64,000 bases of DNA, from NCBI GenBank assembly GCA_963747105.1, contig CAVVEC010000008.1:372001-436000 (forward strand). Reading direction: 5' to 3'. Shown in pieces: positions 1 through 8,879 of the stretch (position 1 is its first letter; every line of letters begins with the position of its first letter). Origin of the DNA: CAVVEC01 sp963747105. Lineage in GTDB: Bacteria > Acidobacteriota > Terriglobia > Terriglobales > Acidobacteriaceae. The notes under the pieces were generated by a model. It saw only the letters and a list, made by a program, of their open reading frames with translations, was not told the DNA's origin and did not search any database. The translations under genes and the position numbers were made by a program.

Positions 1-1
1 T

Positions 2-367
2 GCCAGCATGGATGCCCGCCAACACGATCAGCTTTGCGCCTGGATCAGCCATCTCCCGCAGATGATCTCAACCGCGCTGGCGGCGGCTCTGGTGGACGAA
101 TTCGGCGAGGATGCGCCGCTGCTCGAGGCTGCGGGCCGGAACCTCCGCGATATGACCCGCACCTCCAGCAGCCCGTACTCTGTTTGGCGCGACATTGCCC
201 TCACCAACCGGAAGAACATTCAGAATGCTCTGCTGCAACTGGAACAGCGCCTGGCGCATATCCGCGAGAATCTCGATACGCGCGAGCTTGCCATGGAGTT
301 CGAACGCGCGCATCAGTTCAGAAAGATTGCACCACAGAGACACAGAGCCACAGAGAAGCCGCGATAA
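2..367 (+). CDS. tyrA: Prephenate dehydrogenase, C-terminal part (cut by window edge)
   Basis: The reading frame is open to the left edge, so this is the C-terminal end of a longer gene; the ATG at 8 is internal. The residues resemble the C-terminal helical dimerisation domain of TyrA-type prephenate dehydrogenases, with the ISHLPQ motif near the start, followed by the conserved RDMTR and the WRDI..TN stretch. The enzyme makes 4-hydroxyphenylpyruvate for tyrosine synthesis, using NAD(P). The last ~15 residues after AHQFRK are encoded by a dispersed repeat rather than by the family domain, so the normal stop has probably been replaced. Family assignment rests on about 100 residues only. Confidence 0.8.
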   Translation, partial: ASMDARQHDQLCAWISHLPQMISTALAAALVDEFGEDAPLLEAAGRNLRDMTRTSSSPYSVWRDIALTNRKNIQNALLQLEQRLAHIRENLDTRELAMEFERAHQFRKIAPQRHRATEKPR

Positions 368-471
368 CGTCTTTTTGTTTAGGGCGGTGTGGACTCTCTT
401 AAACAAGCTAGGTCTTGTGGAGTGGCAAATGAAATTCAGCACTTTCTCTGTGTCTCTGTGTCTCGGTGGTG
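330..471. repeat. Inverted repeat with CACAGAGACACAGAG arms
   Basis: The arm at 330-356 (CACCACAGAGACACAGAG) is matched in inverted form at 446-471 (CTCTGTGTCTCTGTG then a CGGTGGTG end). About 90 bp lie between the arms. The left arm overlaps the 3' end of the prephenate dehydrogenase frame. Related CACAAAGG/GACACGAAG strings occur near 3757-3835 and 9891-9925, which suggests a dispersed repeat family. Confidence 0.7.
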
Positions 472-495
472 AATTTGTTTTAGAATCGCAATCTT

Positions 496-1194
496 ATGAA
501 CAAAGTTGTGGCCAGCGCGGATCAGGCGGTGTGCGATGTGTTCGACGGCGCCACAATCATGCTGGGCGGCTTCGGGCTCTGCGGCATCCCGGAGAATCTC
601 ATCCGCGCGCTGGTTCGCAAGGGCGTGAAGAATCTCACCACCATCAGCAACAACGTCGGCGTGGACGGCCTCGGCATGGGATTGCTACTTTCCGCCGGTC
701 AGATTCGCAAACATATCGGAACCTACGTTGGCGAAAACAAACTCCTGGAGCAGATGGTTCTGCAAGGCAAAATCGAGCTGGATCTGGTTCCGCAAGGAAC
801 TTTTGCCGAACGGATTCGCGCCGGTGGCGCGGGCATTCCCGCGTTTTATACCCCCACCGGCGTCGGTACGGTCGTGGCCGAAAACAAAGAGACCCGCGAA
901 TTCGATGGGCGCATGTATTTGATGGAACATGCGCTGCGAGCCGACTTTGCGCTGGTGAGGGCTTGGAAGGGCGACCGCTGGGGCAATCTGGTCTATCGCA
1001 AGACGGCACGCAACTTTAATCCTATGATGGCCTCCGCGGCCAAAGTAACCATCGCGGAAGTCGAGCATCTGGTTGAGGTGGGCGAACTCGAGCCTGATAT
1101 GGTCCACACGCCCAGCGTGTTCGTGAACCGCATCTTTCAGGGAGAGCTGTATGAGAAGCGTATTGAGAAAAGAACGGTAAGAAAAGCAAGTTAG
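496..1194 (+). CDS. scoA: 3-oxoacid CoA-transferase subunit A
   Basis: This 232-residue protein matches the alpha subunit of succinyl-CoA:3-ketoacid CoA-transferase (family I CoA-transferases), which moves CoA between succinate and acetoacetate in ketone body or branched-chain breakdown. Visible signatures are the N-terminal GGFGLCGIPENLI motif (residues ~23-35), the TISNN region near 50, and the RGTFAERIRAGGAGIPAFYT-type loop near residue 100. The length is normal for the subunit. The beta subunit follows about 100 bp downstream in the same direction, separated by a dispersed repeat; together they form the usual two-gene operon. Confidence 0.93.
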   Translation: MNKVVASADQAVCDVFDGATIMLGGFGLCGIPENLIRALVRKGVKNLTTISNNVGVDGLGMGLLLSAGQIRKHIGTYVGENKLLEQMVLQGKIELDLVPQGTFAERIRAGGAGIPAFYTPTGVGTVVAENKETREFDGRMYLMEHALRADFALVRAWKGDRWGNLVYRKTARNFNPMMASAAKVTIAEVEHLVEVGELEPDMVHTPSVFVNRIFQGELYEKRIEKRTVRKAS

Positions 1195-1217
1195 CACAAA
1201 CAGAGAACGATGGAGGG

Positions 1218-1282
1218 ACGCGCGTCCTCGCGAGCCTGCCCTGAGCGACGTCGAAGGGTCCAGGCTGAGCGTAGCTCGGCAG
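1218..1282. repeat. Dispersed CCTGAGCG..GTCGAAGG repeat between scoA and scoB
   Basis: The spacer of the CoA-transferase operon carries CCTGAGCGACGTCGAAGG followed by an imperfect inverted CTGAGCGTAGCTCGGCAG. The same core (CTGAGCG...GTCGAAGG) recurs near 43425, 49150, 49203, 50290 and 51105. It looks like a REP-like palindromic element placed between co-transcribed genes. Confidence 0.6.
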
Positions 1283-1295
1283 CGGATCAAATTCT

Positions 1296-1980
1296 ATGTC
1301 AACCGTTTCAAAAGTCGGTAAAGATCTCGACAAGCGCGAGCGCATCGTCAAGCGCATCGCCCGTGAACTGCGCGACGGCTTCTACGTCAATCTGGGCATC
1401 GGCATGCCCACACTCGTCGCCAACTATGTCCCTGCCGGCATGGACGTGATCCTGCAAAGTGAGAACGGCATGCTCGGCATTGGCCCGTATCCAGTCGAGG
1501 GTGAGGAGGATTCCGACCTGATCAACGCCGGCAAGGAAACGATCAGCGAGATTGCCGGCACCGCTTATTTTTCCAGCGCCGATTCGTTTGGTATGATCCG
1601 CGGCGGCCACGTTGATCTGAGCGTGCTGGGCGCGATGGAAGTGGACGAGGAAGGCAACCTGGCCAACTGGATGGTCCCCGGAAAAACGGTGAAAGGCATG
1701 GGCGGCGCCATGGATCTGGTCGCCGGAGCGCGCCGCGTAATCATCGCCATGGAGCACACGACCCGTGAAGGGCCGGCCCAAAATATTAAGAAAATGCACG
1801 CTGCCGCTGACCGGCGTGCGCGTGGTGGACACCATCGTCACCGACATGGCGCTCATCCAGGTTAACCCTACGGGCCTTGTGCTGGAAGAAATCGCCCCCG
1901 GCCTCACTGCCGACGATGTGCAGCGCGCCACCGAGCCGGAATTGATCCTCAGCCCCGACCTCAAAACGATGGAAGGTTAA
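1296..1980 (+). pseudogene. scoB: 3-oxoacid CoA-transferase subunit B, one frameshift
   Basis: Two overlapping frames together make one complete beta subunit (~227 residues). The first (1296-1865) carries the family core IGIGMPTLV and the catalytic-glutamate region SENGMLGIGP; the second (from about 1771) continues with PKILRKCTLPLTGV and ends at 1980. The frames join at the G run near 1770, where one extra base restores the family sequence between EHTTREG and KILRKC. Both halves are well conserved, so a single-base consensus error or a very recent mutation is likely. It forms a heterodimer or heterotetramer with the product of the preceding gene. Confidence 0.88.
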
Positions 1981-1987
1981 CTATCGG

Positions 1988-3679
1988 CTACGGAAGTCCC
2001 GCCGCGCTCTTGGTTCTGGCTGGTTCGAACTCGTCTCCTTTTTTCCAGCCTATAGTCGGCAACTGCGCGGCCGCTTCCCATCCCAGCGCAAATCCGAACC
2101 GGGCCATCGCTGCGTCGCCGGTGAAATCCATGCTCGCATGGTATTGGTCGCTGGGCTGGTGGTAGTGTTTCTGCGTGAATTCTTCGGCCTGCTGCAAGCC
2201 CCAGGTAACATCGTGGCCCTTGTATTTCACGCCTTCGTTAATCGAGAACGCTGGAATTCCCACCCGCGCCAGGCTGAAGTGATCAGAGCGGTAGTAGTGT
2301 CCGGCTTCGGGGCGGGAATCGGGGCGAATGGTCAAGCGGAACGTATTCGCTAGAGCCTCAACGATGGGATAAAACGTGGTCCGCTCTGCCCCGGAAACTT
2401 CCACTTCTTGGGGCGCGCCGAGAGGCGGCACATCGTCATAATTCAGGTCAAGCGTAATCCGGTCGGCTGGAATGGGCGGATGCCGCGCCAGATATTCTGA
2501 CCCAAGCAATCCCTGCTCCTCCGCTGTCACCGAAGCAAACAGAATGGACCGTCGAGGCTTCTGCGTGGCCTCCGCGTAGGCCCGCGCGACTTCCAGCAAG
2601 ATGCCGCAACCGGTCGCATTGTCGTTTGCGCCGTTATAAATGTTGTCGCCGGGAAGGTCCGGACGAATGCCCAGGTGGTCGTAGTGCGCCGTGTACATGA
2701 CCGCTTCGGCTTTCAGCGCGCGGTCCGCTCCCGGCAAAAGAGCGAGCACGTTGTTCGAGGAAAAGGGACGAACCTTGCTCACCATGCGCGCCTTTAACTT
2801 AACAGGCAGAGTTACAGGGTGGAAGTCACGTGAGCGCGCCTCGATCATCATTCGGTCGAGGTCCATGTCGGCCATCGTGGCCAGTTGCTTGGCCACGTCG
2901 GACTGAATCCAGCCCGCGACCTTCAGCTTGGGCGCCGTATCGAGCTTCAAGAATGATTTCTCCCCGGAATTCGAGTTGCGCACCACCTCCCAGGGATAAC
3001 TGGCCATATCGGTTTTATGAATCAGAACTGCGCCCACGGCGCCTTTGCGCGCCGCTTCTTCGTACTTGTAGGTCCAACGACCGTAATACGTGAGCGCCTT
3101 TCCCTTGAAAAAATTCACATCATCGGAGGGAGGCTCATTCACCAGCATGAGCAGAATCTTGCCTCGCACGTCAACGCCCTTATAGTCGTCCCACTTGTAC
3201 TCTGTAGCCTCAATGCCATAGCCGACGTAGACCACCTCAGCGTTCACCTCGGAGCGCGCTTGCTGGGTTTCGTCATAGGCAACGTACTGATCGAGCGGCT
3301 TCAAATCCAGCGCAGCGCCCTTAGCAGGGACAAAAGAGAATGTGGTCTCCGGCTCAGGCGTGATGCCTACCAGCGGAACCTTCTGCATGTAGGTGCCACT
3401 GTCGCCCGCTGGTTTGAGCCCGTAGATCGCGAACTGGGTCGCGATGTATTCTGCCGCAATGTCCCCGCCGCGCTGTCCTGTTCCGCGGCCCTCCAGCAGA
3501 TCATGCGAGAGAAAGCGCACATGCGCCCGGATCCGTTCTGGATCAATCTTCTGCATGGCTGCGATGGCGGTGCCGGGCAGCCGCGCGGTTGAAGATCGTG
3601 CCGTTTTGTGCGTGCCTTGCGCGGCGGAAAGGCCAGAGATCAAGCAAATCCCAAAGAACAAAATCGTGCCAACGCGCAT
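1988..3679 (-). CDS. Secreted M28-family aminopeptidase with PA domain
   Basis: This 563-residue protein has an N-terminal signal peptide (hydrophobic residues 3-20), a PA-type insert domain around residues 140-290, and a zinc peptidase M28 domain. Metal and catalytic motifs are visible: AHYDHLG (~331-337), the bridging aspartate in NGANDNATG (~349-357), the glutamate pair in TAEEQGLLGS (~385-394) and the late RSDHFS histidine. Such enzymes remove N-terminal residues from peptides outside the cytoplasm. It converges with the CoA-transferase operon, with a 7-bp gap. An AGGAG lies about 10 nt upstream of the ATG. Confidence 0.92.
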   Translation of the reverse strand: MRVGTILFFGICLISGLSAAQGTHKTARSSTARLPGTAIAAMQKIDPERIRAHVRFLSHDLLEGRGTGQRGGDIAAEYIATQFAIYGLKPAGDSGTYMQKVPLVGITPEPETTFSFVPAKGAALDLKPLDQYVAYDETQQARSEVNAEVVYVGYGIEATEYKWDDYKGVDVRGKILLMLVNEPPSDDVNFFKGKALTYYGRWTYKYEEAARKGAVGAVLIHKTDMASYPWEVVRNSNSGEKSFLKLDTAPKLKVAGWIQSDVAKQLATMADMDLDRMMIEARSRDFHPVTLPVKLKARMVSKVRPFSSNNVLALLPGADRALKAEAVMYTAHYDHLGIRPDLPGDNIYNGANDNATGCGILLEVARAYAEATQKPRRSILFASVTAEEQGLLGSEYLARHPPIPADRITLDLNYDDVPPLGAPQEVEVSGAERTTFYPIVEALANTFRLTIRPDSRPEAGHYYRSDHFSLARVGIPAFSINEGVKYKGHDVTWGLQQAEEFTQKHYHQPSDQYHASMDFTGDAAMARFGFALGWEAAAQLPTIGWKKGDEFEPARTKSAAGLP

Positions 3680-3874
3680 CCTGTGAGGCTCCTAGGCGAT
3701 GTCAGAAAGAAGGCCTTATTGTACGGGACGCGAAAAAAAGGCGGGAATTACCAAAGGCACAAGACACGCGGAGCCACCTGACCCTTGCCGCGTCCGGGCC
3801 TAAGAGGCCCTCAGTGTCCTTTGTGTCCTCTTTAACCTGTCTTTGCCCGCGACCGCGGGCTAGTTTTTCGAGCT

Positions 3875-4372
3875 TCAACCAGCGCGGAAATCGGGCACTT
3901 CCTCATCTGGATGAAATACCGGCTTGGGCCCGACGCGCGTGATCTCAGCCGCCTTGTGGCTGATCTCTTCGACGTCACTTCGCACCCAGCCCACGCTCGA
4001 AATCTCAATCTCACCATCCTGCGCGATCCAAAAGATCGTCGGCACATTGGTCAGGCCGTAGGCATTCGACACCGGATACTTGCTGGTGTCCTCGAGCAGC
4101 ACCGGGAACGTCACGCCGTACTCCTTGAGGAACGCTGCTGTCTCTTTCTTGTCGTTCTGCGATATGCCCACGATCGTCACATTCCGCTTGCCGTAGGTTT
4201 CGTAAATACGCTGGAGAAAGGGAAAAGTATATTGGCACACCGGGCAGGAGATTTTGAAGAAAGCCAGCATCACCGGCCCGCGAGCGAGCGTCTCCTGCAA
4301 GGAAAATTCCTTTCCATCCATCCCGCGTAAGGTGAAATCGGGCGCTGCCCTTCCGGTCGTCAGAGTAGCCAT
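3875..4372 (-). CDS. Redoxin / AhpC-TSA (thioredoxin-fold) family protein
   Basis: The preferred start is the ATG at 4372, preceded by GGAGG at a 7-nt spacing; an ATG 36 bp upstream is less likely. The 165-residue product has the thioredoxin fold of the AhpC/TSA-redoxin family: APDFTL near the N-terminus, a CPVC redox pair in FFKISCPVCQY, the ISQNDKKET segment, and a cis-proline in NVPTIFWI. It lacks a signal peptide, so it is probably a cytosolic thiol peroxidase or disulfide reductase. It lies just after mutY on the same strand and may be co-transcribed with it. Confidence 0.85.
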   Translation of the reverse strand: MATLTTGRAAPDFTLRGMDGKEFSLQETLARGPVMLAFFKISCPVCQYTFPFLQRIYETYGKRNVTIVGISQNDKKETAAFLKEYGVTFPVLLEDTSKYPVSNAYGLTNVPTIFWIAQDGEIEISSVGWVRSDVEEISHKAAEITRVGPKPVFHPDEEVPDFRAG

Positions 4373-4422
4373 GCTTGGTCCTCCGAAAATGTTGCGAAAC
4401 CACCTCATGCCGCAACCCTATT

Positions 4423-5415
4423 TTAGATGACCTCAGCGGCCCGCAGGATTTTCCGCGTCAGCCCCGTCAAAGGCAACGCCGTGATCCGAGATCGCGCCAC
4501 CCATCGCCCTTTCACTCCTTCCGGCGCCGGGCTCTGCATTACCCGGACCACATAGTCGGTCACGGTGATCGAGTGTCGCAGCGTCAGCCACGGTTCGAGC
4601 GCGCCATTCGTTCCTGTAACTTCGGGCAACTCCCACATCCCCGGCATCAGCGAAGCCGCTTTCGGACGCTGTACCAGGAATATCGAACCGTCGCGGCGGT
4701 CAAGTGCATAATGAATTTCACACCGTTGCTGACGAGTTCCCTTCCTAAGCTGCTGCAGTTCTCCGCGGGTCGCGCACAACCCGGCGACCGGGCAGATCAA
4801 ACACTTGGGCTGCCGCGGCAGGCAGATCGTCGCGCCCAACTCCATCATGGCTTGATTGAAATCGCCTGGCCTCTGCCGCTCGAGCAACTCCCCGGCAGCC
4901 TGCCACAGGCGCTCGCCAGCAATATTTTTTCCCTGAACCCGCTGCAACACGCGTTCCACGTTGCCATCCACCACTGCCACCGGCTGGCCGAATGCGATGC
5001 TGGCAATGGCGGCTGAGGTGTAGCGTCCGATCCCGGGAAGCGCGCATAATTCTTCCGCGCTCGCCGGAAATTTTCCGCCGAACTCCCTCACAATCTTCCG
5101 GGCCGTCGCGTGCAGCATGCGCGCTCGCCGGTAATACCCAAGGCCGCTCCACGCCGCGAGCACCGCCGATTCCCGTGCCGCCGCCAGCTTTTCAACCGTT
5201 GGAAACCGCTGCAGAAATCTCTGATAGTGCTCCAGCACGGCGGCCACGCGGGTTTGCTGCAGCATGATTTCCGATAGCCACACACGGTACGGATCGCAGT
5301 CCCGCCGCCAGGGCAAATCGCGCTTGTGCCCGTCAAACCATTGGAGCAGGCGCCGCCGAAACCGGCGGTTCCCGGCCAAATCCTCGTTTCTCAAGCTGCG
5401 TTGTACCAAGGTCAT
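4423..5415 (-). CDS. mutY: A/G-specific adenine glycosylase MutY
   Basis: MutY removes adenine mispaired with 8-oxoguanine or guanine during base excision repair. The 330-residue product shows the catalytic glutamate in LSEIMLQQTRV, the helix-hairpin-helix LPGIGRYTSAAI followed by the catalytic aspartate in AVVDGNV, and four cysteines spaced C-x6-C-x2-C-x5-C for a [4Fe-4S] cluster. A C-terminal NUDIX-like region follows. The ATG at 5415 is chosen because the family homology begins a few residues later (FRRRLLQWF); the frame is open further upstream without family sequence. The start is less certain than the family. Confidence 0.93.
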   Translation of the reverse strand: MTLVQRSLRNEDLAGNRRFRRRLLQWFDGHKRDLPWRRDCDPYRVWLSEIMLQQTRVAAVLEHYQRFLQRFPTVEKLAAARESAVLAAWSGLGYYRRARMLHATARKIVREFGGKFPASAEELCALPGIGRYTSAAIASIAFGQPVAVVDGNVERVLQRVQGKNIAGERLWQAAGELLERQRPGDFNQAMMELGATICLPRQPKCLICPVAGLCATRGELQQLRKGTRQQRCEIHYALDRRDGSIFLVQRPKAASLMPGMWELPEVTGTNGALEPWLTLRHSITVTDYVVRVMQSPAPEGVKGRWVARSRITALPLTGLTRKILRAAEVI

Positions 5416-5667
5416 CTTTTCAAACCGGACAGCCCTGATGCACGATACCTGCACCAAGCAATAAAACCGCCAAGCCGGAGGATTGCAGCATGGCGCGATT
5501 TTACCCCAGGGCTCAGGACGCGAGAAAACAGATTCATTTCGCGCACGAAGGTGTGACTCCAGATTCTTCCCGGTTGACCCGCGCGGCGAAGCAGGCAATA
5601 ATGGGCGCGCCTGGTATCCGCAAACACCGAGTGGCCGTTTTCGCACTCACGAAAGTGAACGAGCGCC

Positions 5668-5895
5668 ATGAACGACTTCAACCGCAAGGTGGAAGAGACC
5701 TCGGCCCGTGTCAACAAATCCGTGGCCGAGGCAGCCGATTGCATGGAGAAGGAAGCGGCGGAGTTGATCACCTACCTGAACGACGAGGTGGTACCGGCCG
5801 TGCGCCAGCATTCGACCAAGGCGCTCCGCATCGCCGCCCGGAAGCTTACGCGGCTGGCCGACTACATGGAGCAGCATGTGCCCCCGCGCAAATGA
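5668..5895 (+). CDS. Small hypothetical protein, helical
   Basis: This 75-residue, highly charged protein looks like one or two amphipathic helices (alternating Glu/Lys/Arg with Ala/Leu/Val) and has no signal peptide or cysteine pair. Its stop overlaps the ATG of rlpA (ATGA, 5892-5895), which supports translation and coupling with that gene. Function is not recognised; a role tied to the envelope is only a guess from the neighbour. Confidence 0.65.
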   Translation: MNDFNRKVEETSARVNKSVAEAADCMEKEAAELITYLNDEVVPAVRQHSTKALRIAARKLTRLADYMEQHVPPRK

Positions 5896-6653
5896 GACAA
5901 CGACTCATCAACTGGTTGTTGGCGGTCACAATCTTGCCGTTCCTGCTCACCAGTTGCGGTGAACATAAACAGGCGCGCGTCAATGTGCCGCCACCGCCGT
6001 CGCTCAGCGAACCCGAATCCGGAGCTGCGGCCAATCCTGAATCTCCCGCCGAGACGCAGCCTCCGGAAGAGGAAGAAGCTCTCAAAATTCCCGCCGGCAC
6101 GAAACCCATTCTGGTGGAAACGGGCTTGGCCAGTTGGTACGGACCTCCCTACCACAACCGGCGCAGCTCGAATGGCAAGGTCTATAACATGCACGCCATG
6201 ACCGCCGCCCATCGCACGCTTCCGCTCGGCTCCATCGTGCGCGTCACCAACGTCAGGACCGGGCGTGCGGCTCTGGTGCGCATCACCGACCGCGGGCCGT
6301 TCATCGAAGGGCGCATCCTGGATCTCTCGCTGGCTGCGGCCAAGAAAGTAGACGTCTGGGGGCCAGGCGTGGCCACGGTTCGAGTGGAAGTGTTGCAAGC
6401 CCCCGCATCGCTCGACACAGGCGGGCGCTGGGCGGTGCAGATCGGCGCCTTCGAGCAACAACAGGCTGCTGACAAGCTTGCCGACCACCTTTCCCATCGT
6501 TATCAAAGCGCCAAAGTGCTGTGCTTCAGCAGTCCGATGGGCAACTGGTGGCTGCGCGTACGCGTGCCCGATGACGATCGCGAGCGCGCGGAAGAAGTCG
6601 CACACGAGACCCGGACTCCCGAGGGTTCCATTTTTCTGGTTCGATTGGATTAG
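5892..6653 (+). CDS. rlpA: RlpA-like septal ring lipoprotein with SPOR domain
   Basis: This 253-residue lipoprotein has a signal peptide ending in the lipobox LTSC (cysteine ~22), a Pro/Glu-rich linker, a double-psi beta-barrel RlpA domain (GLASWYGPPYHNRRSSNG to TDRGPF, residues ~75-165) and a C-terminal SPOR domain (RWAVQIGAFEQQQAADKL) that in the family binds denuded peptidoglycan at the septum. RlpA proteins are lytic transglycosylases or septal binding proteins of the outer membrane. The ATG at 5892 overlaps the preceding stop and gives a proper signal peptide; the frame is open further upstream but encodes nothing family-like there. Confidence 0.92.
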   Translation: MRQRLINWLLAVTILPFLLTSCGEHKQARVNVPPPPSLSEPESGAAANPESPAETQPPEEEEALKIPAGTKPILVETGLASWYGPPYHNRRSSNGKVYNMHAMTAAHRTLPLGSIVRVTNVRTGRAALVRITDRGPFIEGRILDLSLAAAKKVDVWGPGVATVRVEVLQAPASLDTGGRWAVQIGAFEQQQAADKLADHLSHRYQSAKVLCFSSPMGNWWLRVRVPDDDRERAEEVAHETRTPEGSIFLVRLD

Positions 6654-6854
6654 GAGCATAGGAGTCGGGAGTCGGAGGTCTGGACTCGGAGATGGTGTAG
6701 AACGATTAGCGACGCCGGGCCCCCCGTCACCAATCCGTTAACCACGGCACTGCAAATCCTTTGTGCCATCAGGTATAGTAAGCGAGCGCTCCCTCCCAAA
6801 GCTGCAGAGGCTATTTGTGTCTGGCCGGCTGCCAACTCAAGACGGGAACGTGAA

Positions 6855-7196
6855 ATGAAAGACTGTCTGTTCTGCCGCATTATCAGCGGCGAAATACCTT
6901 CCAAGAAAATCTACGAGGACGAGCACACCTACGCTTTCGAAGACATTAATCCCCAGGCTCCAACCCACGTGCTGGTCGTCCCCAAGAAACATATCCGCGG
7001 GCTGAAGGAAGCTACCGCTGAGGATAGCCAACTGATCGGCCATTGCCATCTGGCCGCCGCCAACATTGCTCGCCAGCGCGGCATTGAAGACGGCTATCGT
7101 ACCGTGCTGAATGTCGGCCCGCATGCCGGGCAGTCGGTGTTTCACCTGCATGTGCACCTGATTGGAGGGCGCAACTTGCAATGGCCTCCGGGGTAA
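6855..7196 (+). CDS. HIT-family nucleotide-binding protein
   Basis: This 113-residue protein matches the HIT (histidine triad) hydrolase family, HinT branch: N-terminal CLFCRIISGEIPSK, ITHVLVVPKKH-like segment, and the triad HLHVH near residue 98. Such enzymes hydrolyse purine nucleoside phosphoramidates or act on aminoacyl-adenylates. Length and motif order are normal. It follows rlpA by 200 bp and is probably monocistronic. Confidence 0.93.
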   Translation: MKDCLFCRIISGEIPSKKIYEDEHTYAFEDINPQAPTHVLVVPKKHIRGLKEATAEDSQLIGHCHLAAANIARQRGIEDGYRTVLNVGPHAGQSVFHLHVHLIGGRNLQWPPG

Positions 7197-7301
7197 AGAA
7201 CGCTTACGAATAGCTCATAGATACCTACCCGCGCCGCCCCCCAAGCGCCTGCCGAGGCGGGCGCAAGGGCGCTTGACCCAAGGCTGGCCCCGGGGGATAA
7301 T

Positions 7302-7330
7302 TTGACCACGTTCGACCCCGGCTCTGATAC
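7302..7330 (+). promoter_or_regulatory. Possible sigma-70 promoter for the GloVer gene
   Basis: TTGACC at 7302-7307 and TGATAC at 7325-7330 are separated by 17 bp, 67 bp upstream of the GTG at 7397. This is a sequence match only. Confidence 0.4.
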
Positions 7331-7396
7331 GGCCGGTCTTCCCCTCGCGAAGGTAGTGTCAAGATGTCCTCGTATGTCGCCAACAAGGAGATTCCT

Positions 7397-8716
7397 GTGA
7401 ATGCGAAATCAAATCGCCGTGGCGCCACGCTGATGGGCTTGCTGCTGCTGGTCGCGCTACTTGGCAGTGCCTGGGCGAGCTCGGAGAAGGTTCTGTACCG
7501 CTTTCACGGCAAGGACGGACGGGGCGGGGGCAGCGTGGTTCTCGATTCACGGGGCGCTCTGTACGGCGCGACAGTTTACGGGGGCAGCGCTTGTCCCGGC
7601 TTGGGCTGTGGTGTGGTTTTCCAGTTGACGCGTGACGCTAAGGGCAAGTGGCACGAGACCGTGCTCCACGACTTCGCGGGAACTGACGGGGACAACCCCG
7701 TCGGGAGCCTGGTCGCCGACAAGGCGGGGAACCTGTACGGGACTACGGCCTATGGTGGCGCGAACGGCTGCACCGGCCTGGGCTGCGGCGTGGCATTTGA
7801 GCTGGTGAAGGGCAAGGGAGGCAGCTGGACCTACGCGATACTGCATTACTTTACCGGGCAGGAAGGCGATGGGTTATGGCCCTACGCTGGCATGATTTTC
7901 GACTCTCAAGGCAATCTGTACGGCACAACGTCCGGGGGAGGCAACTATTCGGCTTGCTCAAACGAGGGCGGCTGCGGAGTGGTGTTTGAACTGACGCCGG
8001 ACGGAAAAGGCAGCTGGGCCGAGACCGTGGTCTATGCGTTTGACGGGAGCGATGGTGGCGGACCGGACGGTAAGTTGACTTTTGACTCGTTGGGCAACCT
8101 ATATGGAACAACCTACTATGGCGGTGCTCACCAGTCCGGAACAGTTTTCAAGCTCACTCCTGGGAAGCAGGGCCAGTGGACAGAAAACGTTCTGCACTCG
8201 TTCAGCTATGGCACCAAGGACGGCGATGCGCCGTTCAACGGTGTGGTTTTCGACACGGCGGGCAACCTGTATGGAACCACGCCATCCGGCGGCATGAACG
8301 GACCCCAGGGCTGGGGCACTGCCTTCAAGCTCACGCCGGAGTCAGGCGGCAAGTGGAGGGAGACCATCCTGCACGCCTTCGATCGCGCCAAGTTTGGGGG
8401 AGGCGACGTCTCGTCCGAACCGGTGCTAGATCCAGAGGGCAACTTTTATGGAACTGCAGAGTGGGGGGGCAGTTACGATTGCCCCGACGGCGGCGGTTTC
8501 GGCTGTGGAGTCGTGTTCAAGTTGACGCCGCGAGCCAAGGGCAAGTGGAAGGAAACCGTGCTTCACTCCTTCGGCAAAGGAAGGGACGGCGCAGCCCCTG
8601 GAAGCTTCGCCCGCGACCCAGCGGGGCATCTGTTTGGCACGACAGGCGCCGGCGGCTATGTTGGAGGCACGTGCGGGCAGGACGGTTGCGGCGTGGTTTT
8701 TGAGGTCTCGCGGTAG
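7397..8716 (+). CDS. Secreted GloVer tandem-repeat protein
   Basis: The GTG at 7397 is chosen because AAGGAG stands 6 nt upstream and it gives a signal peptide (hydrophobic LMGLLLLVALLGSAWA). The ~439-residue product is made of about eight repeats of roughly 50-60 residues, each with a GNLYGTTxxGG core, a GxVFxLTP strand and a WxETVLHxF strand. This is the pattern known as GloVer repeats in Acidobacteriota secreted proteins, likely a beta-propeller-like fold. Ligand and role are unknown. A strong terminator follows. A second, broken, GloVer gene lies at 29862-31097. Confidence 0.85.
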   Translation: MNAKSNRRGATLMGLLLLVALLGSAWASSEKVLYRFHGKDGRGGGSVVLDSRGALYGATVYGGSACPGLGCGVVFQLTRDAKGKWHETVLHDFAGTDGDNPVGSLVADKAGNLYGTTAYGGANGCTGLGCGVAFELVKGKGGSWTYAILHYFTGQEGDGLWPYAGMIFDSQGNLYGTTSGGGNYSACSNEGGCGVVFELTPDGKGSWAETVVYAFDGSDGGGPDGKLTFDSLGNLYGTTYYGGAHQSGTVFKLTPGKQGQWTENVLHSFSYGTKDGDAPFNGVVFDTAGNLYGTTPSGGMNGPQGWGTAFKLTPESGGKWRETILHAFDRAKFGGGDVSSEPVLDPEGNFYGTAEWGGSYDCPDGGGFGCGVVFKLTPRAKGKWKETVLHSFGKGRDGAAPGSFARDPAGHLFGTTGAGGYVGGTCGQDGCGVVFEVSR

Positions 8717-8817
8717 CTGTTGTGTCGCGACCTGTGGATTATCCAACGCCTACGAGTCTAACGATCGGCCTGAATCCCATCCTGTTGGAAACGCCTTAGC
8801 CATCGTGTCTTTTCTGA

Positions 8818-8847
8818 AGCCGTGGCGACAAACGCCACGGCTTTTTT
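8818..8847 (+). terminator. Rho-independent terminator after the GloVer gene
   Basis: An 11-bp stem (AGCCGTGGCG...CGCCACGGCT) with a short ACAAA-type loop is followed by six T residues. It lies about 100 bp after the stop at 8716 and also separates that gene from the convergent gene at 8880. Confidence 0.85.
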
Positions 8848-8879
8848 GTGCCGCACGCGCGAGATGCGCCCCGCCTACA

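Noticed and set aside
195..1019. Long frame across the prephenate dehydrogenase and scoA region
   Set aside because: It is an out-of-frame shadow of scoA with Arg/His-rich composition.
1770..1790. Programmed ribosomal frameshift in scoB
   Set aside because: No slippery heptamer with a downstream structure is evident, and similar indels occur in many unrelated genes here, so sequence error is simpler.
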